Shown here piece after piece: positions 7,039-15,381 of a stretch of DNA of 64,000 bases. The stretch lies in NCBI RefSeq assembly GCF_025465275.1, contig NZ_JAODNK010000016.1:1-64000 (forward strand), written 5' to 3'. This stretch comes from Nocardia sp. Its GTDB lineage: Bacteria; Actinomycetota; Actinomycetes; Mycobacteriales; Mycobacteriaceae. Below the pieces are notes generated by a model, which had not been told where the DNA came from, ran no database searches, and saw nothing but the letters and a program-made list of their open reading frames with translations. Each line of letters begins with the position of its first letter. Position 1 is the stretch's first letter. The position numbers and the translations under genes are program-made.

Positions 7039-8049
7039 TTGCTCGCGCGTAAACATGCGGTACTGATCGCCGCTTCCGCTCTCGCCCTCGCACTGTCGTC
7101 CGGCGCGCCGGGTTCCGTGGCTGCCGCCCACGCCGAACCGACCGTGTCGCATCTGGACCACATAGACCGCGCCGGGCAACGGCAGCAAACCTTTTACGTG
7201 TATTCGGCCGCGATGGACCGCGTGATACCGCTGCAAGTACTGACACCTTTCGATACCAGCGAACCGCGCCCCACCCTCTATCTGCTGAACGGTGCGGGCG
7301 GCGGCGAGGATATCGCGAGCTGGTACAACCAAACCGATATCGTGCAGTTCTTCGCCGACAAGAACGTGAACGTCATTACTCCTGCCGCAGGGGCCTTTTC
7401 GTACTACACCGATTGGCAGCGGGACGACCCGAAACTCGGCCGCAACCAGTGGGAGACCTTCCTGACCCGCGAGCTGCCGCCGATCATCGATGCGGCCCTG
7501 GGCACCTCGGGCGTCAATGCGATTGCCGGCGTCTCGATGTCGGCCACCTCGGTCCTGGATCTGGCGGGTACCGCACCGGACCGCTACCGCGCCGTCGGCG
7601 CGTACAGCGGCTGCGCATCCACCTCCGACCAGGCGGGCCGAACCTACATCCAATTGGTGATGGCCCGCGCAGGCGCGGATCCCAAAAACATGTGGGGCAG
7701 CGACGGCGACCCCGCCTGGCGCGACCACGACGCACTCCTCAATGCGGATCGCCTGCGCGGCAAGGCAATCTACCTCTCCAGCTCCAGCGGCCTGCCCGGC
7801 CCCGCCGAAGCCATCCTTCCCCCGTTCACCGTCGGCCAGGCCGCCACGAAAGTGAACCAGATACTCCTCGGCGGCCTCATCGAAGCAGCAACCAACTCCT
7901 GCACCCACCAACTCGCCGACCGCCTGAACCAGCTGAACATCCCCGCCCAGGTCGAATTCCGCCCCGCCGGAACCCATACCTGGCATTACTGGGAAGACGA
8001 CCTCCACAAGTCCTGGCCGTTGTTCGCCGAAGCCCTCGGCGCAGCGTAG
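7039..8049 (+). CDS. Antigen 85-type mycolyltransferase / esterase, secreted
   Basis: This 336-aa alpha/beta hydrolase of the antigen 85 family has a signal peptide (hydrophobic VLIAASALALALSS, cleavage near AHAEP). Family marks are YLLNGAGGGEDIASW (oxyanion region), TDWQRDD, nucleophile Ser in GVSMS (about residue 166), and the C-terminal catalytic His in GTHTWHYW. Such enzymes transfer mycolic acids onto arabinogalactan or trehalose in the cell envelope of Mycobacteriales, which supports the organism assignment. TTG 7039 is the start that gives the full signal peptide. It is followed by a cutinase gene. Confidence 0.88.
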   Translation: MLARKHAVLIAASALALALSSGAPGSVAAAHAEPTVSHLDHIDRAGQRQQTFYVYSAAMDRVIPLQVLTPFDTSEPRPTLYLLNGAGGGEDIASWYNQTDIVQFFADKNVNVITPAAGAFSYYTDWQRDDPKLGRNQWETFLTRELPPIIDAALGTSGVNAIAGVSMSATSVLDLAGTAPDRYRAVGAYSGCASTSDQAGRTYIQLVMARAGADPKNMWGSDGDPAWRDHDALLNADRLRGKAIYLSSSSGLPGPAEAILPPFTVGQAATKVNQILLGGLIEAATNSCTHQLADRLNQLNIPAQVEFRPAGTHTWHYWEDDLHKSWPLFAEALGAA

Positions 8050-8335
8050 ATCCGGCGACCCCAGGAGCCGGTCTGCAGCGTGGCATGGCGGCCCGCAGAC
8101 ACGCGGGGTGAGGTGCGGGAATGCGGGGACGTGCGAGCTTACGGGCGAAGCGCCAACCGGACTGGGCAGTTTCTTGGTATGTTCGGCGCGGTTCTCCTCC
8201 GCTTGCCGGATATTGGCTAGAACTCGGGCAGCAGCTCTGTGCGGGGGTGTGACCGCGAGTGCTGATGTGTTGCCGTCCCCGCGTTCTGGGGAAGAACTGC
8301 CAACCTATGTACGGTCTGAGCAAGGAGTGTGGGCC

Positions 8336-9274
8336 TTGTCATTTCGAACAACTCAGTCTTTCAAGACAGTATGCGCCGCCGCTGCATCGACCGTGGCCGT
8401 CGCGGCAGGATTGCTATCGACCATCGGCGCACCCGTGGCTGTCGCGGCGCCGAGCAATTGCCCGGACCTCAATGTGGTGGCCGTACCGGGCACCTGGGAA
8501 ACCTCCCGCGACAATCCGCATCCGGGCATGCTGTCGCAGGTCACTCGCGGACTGCCCGGCAATGTGCGCACCGACTACGTCAGCTATGCGGCCACCGCCC
8601 TGCCCTGGGAAGGGGAGGTCTACGGCCGTTCGAAGCGGGAAGCCGTCACCACCGCACGCGGCATGATCGCCGATATGGCGGCCCGCTGCAGCGCAACGCG
8701 TTTCGCGCTGCTCGGTTACAGCCAGGGCGCGGACGCGGCCGGCGACCTGGCCGCGGAGATCGGCTCGGGGCACGGTGTGGTGCCGCCGGATCGAGTGGCG
8801 GCGGTCGGTCTGCTGTCGGATCCGCGGCGCGGACCCACCGATGCGCTGATCGGCCCGCCGGTACCCGGTGCCGGTGCGGGCGGCGAGCGCATCGGCGGCT
8901 TCGGGTTCTTGAGCCAGAAGGTGCGAACCTTCTGCGCGGCGGGCGATTTGTACTGTTCAGTGCCCACCGATGATCTCGCCGGCCGCTTCGCCGGATTCCT
9001 CACCCAACTGTCCGCACCCGATCCGCTCCAGGTCAGCAACTACCTGCTGACCGTCCAGTCGATTCTCGGCGAGGCACTGCTGCCGGGCGGCTCGGCCATC
9101 CTCTCCGCCTCCCCCGACGATCCCGCCGGCGAACAGTGGACCCGCCAGGTTCAGGAATTCCTCTCCTCCGGCGTCCACCAGTCCTACCCGCGCTACACGG
9201 TGGACGGCAATGGCGAAACAGCTACCGCATGGCTGCACAACTGGCTCTCCGATGTAGCCGACCAGCACCCCTGA
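8336..9274 (+). CDS. Secreted cutinase-family serine esterase
   Basis: This protein of about 312 aa has a signal peptide ending near VAVAAPS, then a cutinase fold with nucleophile motif LLGYSQGAD (Ser about residue 129) and cysteines spaced for the family disulfides. Cutinases of mycolate bacteria hydrolyse lipids or esters outside the cell. TTG 8336 is preferred because AAGGAG lies at 8322-8327; a longer open frame starts at 8108 but has no signal-like N-terminus. The catalytic Asp and His should lie in FCAAGDLYCSVP and the segment around SSGVHQSY. Confidence 0.85.
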   Translation: MSFRTTQSFKTVCAAAASTVAVAAGLLSTIGAPVAVAAPSNCPDLNVVAVPGTWETSRDNPHPGMLSQVTRGLPGNVRTDYVSYAATALPWEGEVYGRSKREAVTTARGMIADMAARCSATRFALLGYSQGADAAGDLAAEIGSGHGVVPPDRVAAVGLLSDPRRGPTDALIGPPVPGAGAGGERIGGFGFLSQKVRTFCAAGDLYCSVPTDDLAGRFAGFLTQLSAPDPLQVSNYLLTVQSILGEALLPGGSAILSASPDDPAGEQWTRQVQEFLSSGVHQSYPRYTVDGNGETATAWLHNWLSDVADQHP

Positions 9275-9285
9275 TAGACCGGACG

Positions 9286-9328
9286 AAAGCGGGGCCTGTC
9301 ACCAATCCTGGTGACAGGCCCCGCTTTT
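9286..9328. terminator. Bidirectional terminator, 19-bp perfect stem
   Basis: AAAGCGGGGCCTGTCACCA (9286-9304) is exactly complementary to 9309-9327 around a four-base loop ATCC, with A-rich and T-rich flanks on the two sides. It lies between the convergent cutinase and YceI genes, so it can terminate both. Confidence 0.85.
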
Positions 9329-9355
9329 CATGACAATGACATCCCGAGACCGCAG

Positions 9356-10177
9356 TTAGAACGACGGCAGCCGATCTCCCTGCACCAACTCGATGTCGAG
9401 CTCGACCTTCACGGTGGTGCCCACCGCGGCGATGCCCACCCGGACCACAGCGTTGTAGTCGATGGCGAAATCATCCCGGTACAGCAGGGTTTCGGCATGG
9501 AATGCCGCACGCACACCGCCCCACGGATCGGGACCGTGGCCGCCGTAGGTGACGGCGAGATCTACCGGGCGAGTGTGACCGTGCAGGGTGAGGTCACCCG
9601 GCATCACCCAGGTGTCGGCGCCGGTGCGGCGAAAACGCTTGCCGGTGAACGTGATCAGCGGAAAGCGCTCGACATCCAGGAACTCCGCCGAACGCAGATG
9701 ATCATCACGCATGCCGATCCCGGTGTCCACGGTCGCCGCCTTGATTTCTGCGTATCCCGCTGACTGCTCGAAGGTTTCGGCAATATCGAGCCGCCCGCCG
9801 ACCTCGGCGAAGCGCGCCTTGATCCCCGCGATCCCGAGATGCCGCGCGGTGACGATGACCGTCGAATGCATCGGATCGATCGTCCACGGCCCCGGCGGTG
9901 GCACCGCCACCGCATTCGCCTCCGGCACCAGCCGGATCTCACCGAGCGTGCCCGTGCCCGCCGCCGAGATGCGGGCGAGCTGGGCCACCGGCTGGTGACC
10001 GGGCGCGGTGATCACCGCGGTATGCATGCCCGGAGGCAGCGGATCGGTATCCGCCGCCCCGGTCGCACCGGCCACCGCACGGGCGAGCTGCTGCCCGGTC
10101 AGATCGGTGACGGTCAATACCGCGCCCGCCACCGGCCAGCCCTCCGCGCTGCGAATCTGTGCGGTGAGACCACTCAT
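9356..10177 (-). CDS. YceI-family protein with N-terminal carboxypeptidase-regulatory-like domain
   Basis: Residues about 1-85 form a carboxypeptidase-regulatory-like beta sandwich (GWPVAGAVLTVTDLTGQQ). Residues about 97-273 form a YceI lipocalin-like domain, starting PWTIDPMHSTVIVTARHLGI and including GDLTLHGHTRPVDL. YceI proteins bind polyisoprenoid or amphiphilic molecules. No signal peptide is visible, so it may be cytosolic. Its ATG overlaps the stop of the upstream MFS gene by four bases, and that transporter carries the same accessory domain three times, so the two products probably handle the same hydrophobic compound. Confidence 0.8.
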   Translation of the reverse strand: MSGLTAQIRSAEGWPVAGAVLTVTDLTGQQLARAVAGATGAADTDPLPPGMHTAVITAPGHQPVAQLARISAAGTGTLGEIRLVPEANAVAVPPPGPWTIDPMHSTVIVTARHLGIAGIKARFAEVGGRLDIAETFEQSAGYAEIKAATVDTGIGMRDDHLRSAEFLDVERFPLITFTGKRFRRTGADTWVMPGDLTLHGHTRPVDLAVTYGGHGPDPWGGVRAAFHAETLLYRDDFAIDYNAVVRVGIAAVGTTVKVELDIELVQGDRLPSF

Positions 10178-12798
10178 GACAACTCCGTGGACCGTTCGAC
10201 ATCGGATTGCTCGATGTTGTAGCCGAGCTGAACATCGTGGTCACCCTCGCCCCCGGTGAGGCGTACCCGGCTGGTCACCGGCGGATATCCGCGAGCGACG
10301 AGGGTGTACCCGCCCTCGATCAGATCGGTCACCGTGTAGCGACCCTGCTCGTCGGTGCGAGTGGTCCCGATCGGGGTGCCGTCCTCGTCGAGCACGGTGA
10401 CCGAGGCGTCCGGCACCGCACGACCCTCGGCCCACACCTTGCCGGTCAGCACCGCCATGGCGGTCAGTTCGAGGTCGTACCGCAGCAGGCCGCTGTCGGG
10501 CACGACCAAGGCTGCGGCGGTCGGCCGCATGTGCTCGGCCGCGGCGACCAGCGTGTAGGCGCCCGACACCACGCCGAGGCAGACATACCCGCCATCGGGC
10601 CCGGTGACCGCCGCACCGACAACCTCGCCGCGCGGATCGGTCAGCGTAATCGTGGCGCCCGGCAACGGTTCTCCGCGTCCGGCCGTGCGCACGGTGCCGG
10701 ATAATTCGCCCGACCCCTGCAGGACCAGGTCCCGCTGCTGCGGTCGGCTGTCGACCGTGACGTTCACCGCGGTGGGCAGATGCCCGCCCGCCGAGACGAT
10801 CAGCACATAACTGCCGGTCGCAGGCGGCTCGATACGGTACCCGCCGCCACTGTCACCCGTGGTACGCGAAACCTGTTGCCCGCGTTGATCGATCAGCGTA
10901 ACTGCGGCATTGGGCACGGGACGGCCGTCCTCACGCTGCACCCGCCCGCCGATCGAACGACCGGCGGCGGAGGCACTGACGACCGGCAGGGTCGCCGTCG
11001 CCGTGCCAGCCGAAACATGGTGCGCGCCAAAACCGTTGGTCGCGACAATCGGTCCTGCGGCGACAAGACCGTTGACCTGCGCAGCGTCATGACCGTCGGC
11101 GGTATGTCGTCCTGCGGCGGCAAGCACCGGTTCGGGCTGCGAGATCGCCTGTGCGGCACCCTCCCAGACCTGCTCCTCGGACCACTCGGCCTCGGCCGCC
11201 AGTTCGGGATCTGCGGGCACGGGCGGCACCGGCGCGGAATCCTGCAACGGAATCTCCTTCATGAACAGCAACACCACGCACGCCAGCAGTGCCACACCGG
11301 CGGCAACCCAGAACACGCCGTGCATCGCATTGGTGAAGCCGATCAGAATCGGATCACGCACCTGCGCCGGAAGCGCCGCGATGCCTGCGGTATTGGACTG
11401 CACGCTGCTGAGCTTCGACGCATCGAATCCGGGCGGCAGATGCCCGCCGAACGCGTCGACGATCTTGTTCGGCAGCAGATTGAACAGAATCGTCAGGAAT
11501 ACCGCGACACCCAGCGTGCCGCCGACCTGACGGAAGAACGTCGCCGACGCGGTCGACACGCCCATATCCGAACGCGGACCGGCATTCTGCACGGCAATGA
11601 TCAGCGTCTGCATGCAGCCACCGAGGCCGAGTCCGACGATGCCGCTGAAGAGCAGCGGCTGCCACAGCGCGCTGTCGAAGTGCACCGTCGCGTACAGCGC
11701 GGCGCCACAGGCGATGATGAACGTGCCCGCCACCGGCAGAATCTTGTAGCGCCCGGTACGCCTGGTGACCTGCCCGGACGTCAGCGAGCCGATCATGATG
11801 CCCGCCACCAGCGGCAGCATCAGCAGACCCGCCTTGGTCGGCGAGAAGCCGCGTACCACCTGCAGGTACAGCGGGACCATCGTGATCGCGCCGAACATGG
11901 CGATGCCGACGATGAATCCGCCGACGATGCACACGGTGAACGTCGAATTCTTGAACAGGCGCAAGGGAATCAGCGCCGCGTCCTTCATCATGTGCTCGAT
12001 GGCGACGAACAATGCCAGCCCGATCACACCGATGACGTAGCAGAGAATCGCCTTGCCCGAACCCCAGCCCCAGCCGCGCCCCTGCTCGGCGACGATCAGC
12101 AACGGCACCACGCAGATGGTCAGTGCCACCGCGCCGCCCCAGTCGACCTTCAACTGGCGCCGCTCCTGCGGCAGATTCAGCACCTTGGCGACAACGATCA
12201 GCGCGATAATGCCGACCGGCACGTTCACCAGGAATACCCAGCGCCAGCCCTCGATGCCACCGAGGTGGTCGAAGCCGGACAGCCAGCCGCCCAGCACCGG
12301 GCCGAGCACGGTGGCGATACCGAAGACCATCATGAAATAGCCCTGGTATCTGGACCTTTCACGTGGCGGGACGATATCGCCGATGATGGTCATCGCCAGC
12401 GACATCAGGCCGCCGGCGCCCAGACCCTGGAACGCGCGGAATCCGGCCAGCTCGTACATGGAGGTGGCGAAGGTGCACGCCGCCGAGCCGATGACGAACA
12501 GCGCGATCGCGGTGAGGAAGAACTGTTTCCGCCCGTAGATATCGGCAAGCTTGCCGTACAGCGGGGTACTGATGGTGGCCGTGATCAGGTACGCCGTGGT
12601 GGCCCAGGCCTGCTGATCGAAGCCGTGCAGACTGTTCGCGATCTTGACGATCGCCACGCTCACGATGTTCTGGTCCAGCGCGGCCAGGAACATCCCCAGC
12701 AGCAGACCGGACAGGATGGTGAGGATCTGCCGGTGCGACAGTTTCGGCGGGGCTACCGCCTGCACGTCCGGCGACGCCTCGAGAGTCGCAGATGTCAT
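10174..12798 (-). CDS. DHA2-type MFS drug efflux transporter fused to three carboxypeptidase-regulatory-like repeats
   Basis: An 874-aa protein, far longer than the usual 500-550 aa of EmrB/QacA-type DHA2 pumps. The first about 520 residues contain 14 hydrophobic segments and the motif A-like loop GKLADIYGRKQF, with motif C-like GPVLGGWLSG. After a linker (about 520-625) come three beta-sandwich repeats starting near residues 625, 705 and 785, each with a pattern like RPVPNAAVTLIDQRGQQV and GGYRI or GRYTV. Proton-driven export of drugs or lipids is expected; the tail may be a cytosolic substrate-binding or protein-interaction module. It lies between a MarR gene and a YceI gene in one operon. 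Confidence 0.88.
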   Translation of the reverse strand: MTSATLEASPDVQAVAPPKLSHRQILTILSGLLLGMFLAALDQNIVSVAIVKIANSLHGFDQQAWATTAYLITATISTPLYGKLADIYGRKQFFLTAIALFVIGSAACTFATSMYELAGFRAFQGLGAGGLMSLAMTIIGDIVPPRERSRYQGYFMMVFGIATVLGPVLGGWLSGFDHLGGIEGWRWVFLVNVPVGIIALIVVAKVLNLPQERRQLKVDWGGAVALTICVVPLLIVAEQGRGWGWGSGKAILCYVIGVIGLALFVAIEHMMKDAALIPLRLFKNSTFTVCIVGGFIVGIAMFGAITMVPLYLQVVRGFSPTKAGLLMLPLVAGIMIGSLTSGQVTRRTGRYKILPVAGTFIIACGAALYATVHFDSALWQPLLFSGIVGLGLGGCMQTLIIAVQNAGPRSDMGVSTASATFFRQVGGTLGVAVFLTILFNLLPNKIVDAFGGHLPPGFDASKLSSVQSNTAGIAALPAQVRDPILIGFTNAMHGVFWVAAGVALLACVVLLFMKEIPLQDSAPVPPVPADPELAAEAEWSEEQVWEGAAQAISQPEPVLAAAGRHTADGHDAAQVNGLVAAGPIVATNGFGAHHVSAGTATATLPVVSASAAGRSIGGRVQREDGRPVPNAAVTLIDQRGQQVSRTTGDSGGGYRIEPPATGSYVLIVSAGGHLPTAVNVTVDSRPQQRDLVLQGSGELSGTVRTAGRGEPLPGATITLTDPRGEVVGAAVTGPDGGYVCLGVVSGAYTLVAAAEHMRPTAAALVVPDSGLLRYDLELTAMAVLTGKVWAEGRAVPDASVTVLDEDGTPIGTTRTDEQGRYTVTDLIEGGYTLVARGYPPVTSRVRLTGGEGDHDVQLGYNIEQSDVERSTELS

Positions 12799-12809
12799 GT
12801 TTCGAAGCC

Positions 12810-13301
12810 CTATTTCGGATCGGTTGTCGTGGTAGTTCTTTCGATGTCGCTCACGAGTCGCTCGAGCAATCCGGTCAGCGTCGAACGGTCGGCTGCGGGC
12901 CAGTCCGCCAGGAAACTGGCGAGCCAGATATTGCGCAATCGGCGGTTCTCCGCGAAGACACGTTCACCTTCCTCCGTCGCCTTCAGCACGCACGCGCGGC
13001 CGTCGATCGGATCGGCTCGGCGTTCGACCAGACCGTGGCCGACCAGGGTTCTGGTCTGCCGGCTGATGGTCGAGATCTCGGCGTGCAATGACTCGGCCAG
13101 TTTCCCGGTGCGTTGCGGCCCGTCGTGGACCAGGCAGAACAGCACCGCGTACGCGAGTTGTTCCAGCCCGTCGGGGCCGTTCTTGACCACTCGGTGTTTA
13201 GACCTTCCGATGGCCCGCATGAGCCGAACCAGCTGTGCGCCCAGTAGATCGGCACCCTCCAGCTCGGTCGTCGCACTGGGATCACTGGCAACAGTCGCCA
13301 T
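12810..13301 (-). CDS. MarR-family transcriptional regulator of the MFS-YceI operon
   Basis: This 163-aa MarR protein has the recognition-helix region LAESLHAEISTISRQTRTLVGHGLVERR and a short wing (DPIDGRACVLKATEEG). It is the first gene of a minus-strand operon, 11 bp before the MFS start, and probably represses the operon until a toxic ligand binds. The AT-rich stretch 13317-13370 upstream is the probable promoter/operator. Confidence 0.85.
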   Translation of the reverse strand: MATVASDPSATTELEGADLLGAQLVRLMRAIGRSKHRVVKNGPDGLEQLAYAVLFCLVHDGPQRTGKLAESLHAEISTISRQTRTLVGHGLVERRADPIDGRACVLKATEEGERVFAENRRLRNIWLASFLADWPAADRSTLTGLLERLVSDIERTTTTTDPK

Positions 13302-13423
13302 GATCGGCCCTTCTCTTTACCACTTATTTACTTAGCGAATACAACTACTTGCCTGCGCCAACTATACACAAAACGGGGCCATCGTTGAAGGGGTGCGGAG
13401 GATTCGCTACGGACTCGTGAACG

Positions 13424-14167
13424 TCATCGGATATCAAGGCTTACTCGCGAATTGAGCACTGCGGTCAGCGAGAGGCCGAACGTGCGCCGGAACGTCTCGC
13501 TCAGGTGCGACGGTGAGGCGAATCCGGCGTCGGCGGCGCAGCGGGTGAGGTCGTGACCGGCTTCCATGCCCACAAAAACCATCCGCACCCGAGCCCACTG
13601 CCGGTAGCGGCGGAATGTGGTGCCGGTGTGCGCGGCGAACATTCGCAGGAAGTAGTACTCCGACAGGCCCGCGGCGGCGGCCGCATCCTCGGCGCGCGGG
13701 TGCGCGGCCGGATCCGCGCGAATCTCGCGCACGATGACATCGATGCGAGGATCGATGGAGCGCAATGGTTTCGGGTCCGAGATCAGTCGCTGCAGGCTTG
13801 CGACACCTGCGCGCGCGGCAGCGATGAGGACGGCTTCCTCCGCCGGATCGACCGCACAGGGCCCGGCGCTCCCGGACAGGGCGCAGCCGGTCACCGCGCT
13901 GCCGGGTTCGGCGAAGAGCAGTGCGATCCGGCCCTCCGAGACAATCCGGTGCCGCACCCGGGCCGGGACGAAAACGCTGCTGGTGACAAAGGTTCCGTGC
14001 TCGGCGGTGTCCACGGTGAACGGTCCGTCCAATGCCAGTCCCAGGCAGGCGATCGCCGTGTCGTGCATGCCGACACCCAGATCCGGACCGAGGTACCCGA
14101 CATGCCGGGGCCGCATCCACAGCACGGGCGCCGCACCGCAGGTTTGTGAAAGCGCGGCAACGGTCAT
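13424..14167 (-). CDS. AraC-family transcriptional regulator
   Basis: This 247-aa protein has an N-terminal cupin-like sensor region (GMHDTAIACLGLALDGPFTV) and a C-terminal double helix-turn-helix: AEDAAAAAGLSEYYFLRMFAAHTG then DLTRCAADAGFASPSHLSETFRRTFG, ending in the typical AraC region. ATG 14167 is chosen because the longer option at 14239 would overlap the divergent hydrolase start at 14233. The divergent layout suggests it controls that alpha/beta hydrolase. Confidence 0.85.
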   Translation of the reverse strand: MTVAALSQTCGAAPVLWMRPRHVGYLGPDLGVGMHDTAIACLGLALDGPFTVDTAEHGTFVTSSVFVPARVRHRIVSEGRIALLFAEPGSAVTGCALSGSAGPCAVDPAEEAVLIAAARAGVASLQRLISDPKPLRSIDPRIDVIVREIRADPAAHPRAEDAAAAAGLSEYYFLRMFAAHTGTTFRRYRQWARVRMVFVGMEAGHDLTRCAADAGFASPSHLSETFRRTFGLSLTAVLNSRVSLDIR

Positions 14168-14232
14168 ATCGACCAGGCTAATCGGGCCCGGCGCAGTCGG
14201 TGCGAGCAGCAATGACAGGGAGCTGAGCGGAT

Positions 14233-15207
14233 ATGACAACCCAGGGAGAAACAGCGAAGCCGAGCTGGCAGACGAGAGCGGTCACAGCACTGTTGCAGGC
14301 TTCGGGCGGGCGCAAGCTGCTCGGCGATCCGGCACTGGTGCACGCGGCGCTGGAGAAGCGCGACCGGAAGGTCGAAGAGGTTCGCCCCCCGGCATTCCTG
14401 AACAAAGCCGCGACCGCCACCCGGGAAGACCTCGGCGGCTGGCCGGTATACCGGATCACGCCGACCACCGGTCCCACCGACGTCACCGTCGTCTTTCTGC
14501 ACGGCGGCGGCTTCTTCCGCGAAATCGTGCGCCCACACTGGAGTTTCGTCCGAGACCTCGCCGCCGCCGTGCCCGCGGAGTGCGTGGTCCCCATCTATCC
14601 GCTTGTCCCCCATGGCCACGCCGCCGAAATGGTCGCCACCACCGCCGCGATCCTCGCCCGCACGATCGAGCAGCGGGGATCGGGAAAGACTGTGGTGATG
14701 GGCAATTCGGCCGGCGGCGGCCTGGCGCTGGCGGCAACGCAGGTACTACTGGAGCAGGGCGGGCCGCAACCCGACCGAGTCGTGCTGATCTCCCCCTGGC
14801 TCGACGTCACCATGACCGACCCCACGCTGCCCGCCCTCGAACGGGACGACCCCTTCCACCAAATCCCCGGCCTGCTCGAAATCGGCCGCCTCTACGCCGG
14901 CGACCTCGACCCCCGAGACCCCCGCGTCAGCCCGCTCCGCGGCCACATCGAAGGCCTCCCACCCCTCACCGTCTTCTGCGGCACCCGCGAAATGACCGTG
15001 GCCGACACCCGGACCCTGGCCCGTCGCGCCGCGGCCGCCGGCACCCCGATCGACTACCACGAGGGCCCGGCGCTCCCCCACAACTACGCCCTCATGCCGT
15101 CCCCCGAAGGCCGGGCGGCTCGCAAAGTCATCGTCGACGCCTGCCGCGCTCCGCATCATGTGTCGGCAGCCGACCCGAAACCCAGCCCGCACAACGCCGG
15201 GCGATAA
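14233..15207 (+). CDS. Alpha/beta hydrolase, hormone-sensitive-lipase type
   Basis: A 324-aa hydrolase with the HSL-family oxyanion motif FLHGGGFF (about residues 94-101), nucleophile motif GNSAGG, a PWLDVTM segment and a C-terminal His in LPHNYAL. It is expected to hydrolyse short-chain esters or lactones in the cytosol. Transcribed away from the AraC regulator that probably controls it. Confidence 0.82.
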   Translation: MTTQGETAKPSWQTRAVTALLQASGGRKLLGDPALVHAALEKRDRKVEEVRPPAFLNKAATATREDLGGWPVYRITPTTGPTDVTVVFLHGGGFFREIVRPHWSFVRDLAAAVPAECVVPIYPLVPHGHAAEMVATTAAILARTIEQRGSGKTVVMGNSAGGGLALAATQVLLEQGGPQPDRVVLISPWLDVTMTDPTLPALERDDPFHQIPGLLEIGRLYAGDLDPRDPRVSPLRGHIEGLPPLTVFCGTREMTVADTRTLARRAAAAGTPIDYHEGPALPHNYALMPSPEGRAARKVIVDACRAPHHVSAADPKPSPHNAGR

Positions 15208-15284
15208 CGGTCGGCAACCCGAGTCGCCATTCCGGCGAGAATCGCACTTTTCTCTCGACGCTCGTCTCGAGCGACTGCTATTTT

Positions 15285-15317
15285 CAATGTGACAATGTCC
15301 CAGACATTGTCACATTG
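15285..15317. promoter_or_regulatory. Perfect 33-bp palindromic operator, probable TetR site
   Basis: CAATGTGACAATGTC (15285-15299) and GACATTGTCACATTG (15303-15317) are exact inverted repeats around CCA. The site is 65 bp upstream of the Tat flavoprotein ATG. A TetR gene lies at the other end of that flavoprotein gene and has a related half-site CAATGTTAC (17779-17787) beside its own start codon, so this is probably its operator. Confidence 0.75.
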
Positions 15318-15381
15318 CTTCTAGCCGAACAGCGTGTGGCACAACGGCACACCGCGTTCGCGAATCGCGAGAGATACACAT

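Noticed and set aside
6244..8007. 587-residue open frame on the minus strand
   Set aside because: Antisense to two secreted-protein genes with clear signal peptides and catalytic motifs; composition is that of a mirror frame.
10780..13335. 851-residue open frame on the plus strand
   Set aside because: Antisense to the MFS-MarR genes, His/Arg/Gln-rich and with no recognisable domain; a shadow of GC-rich coding DNA.
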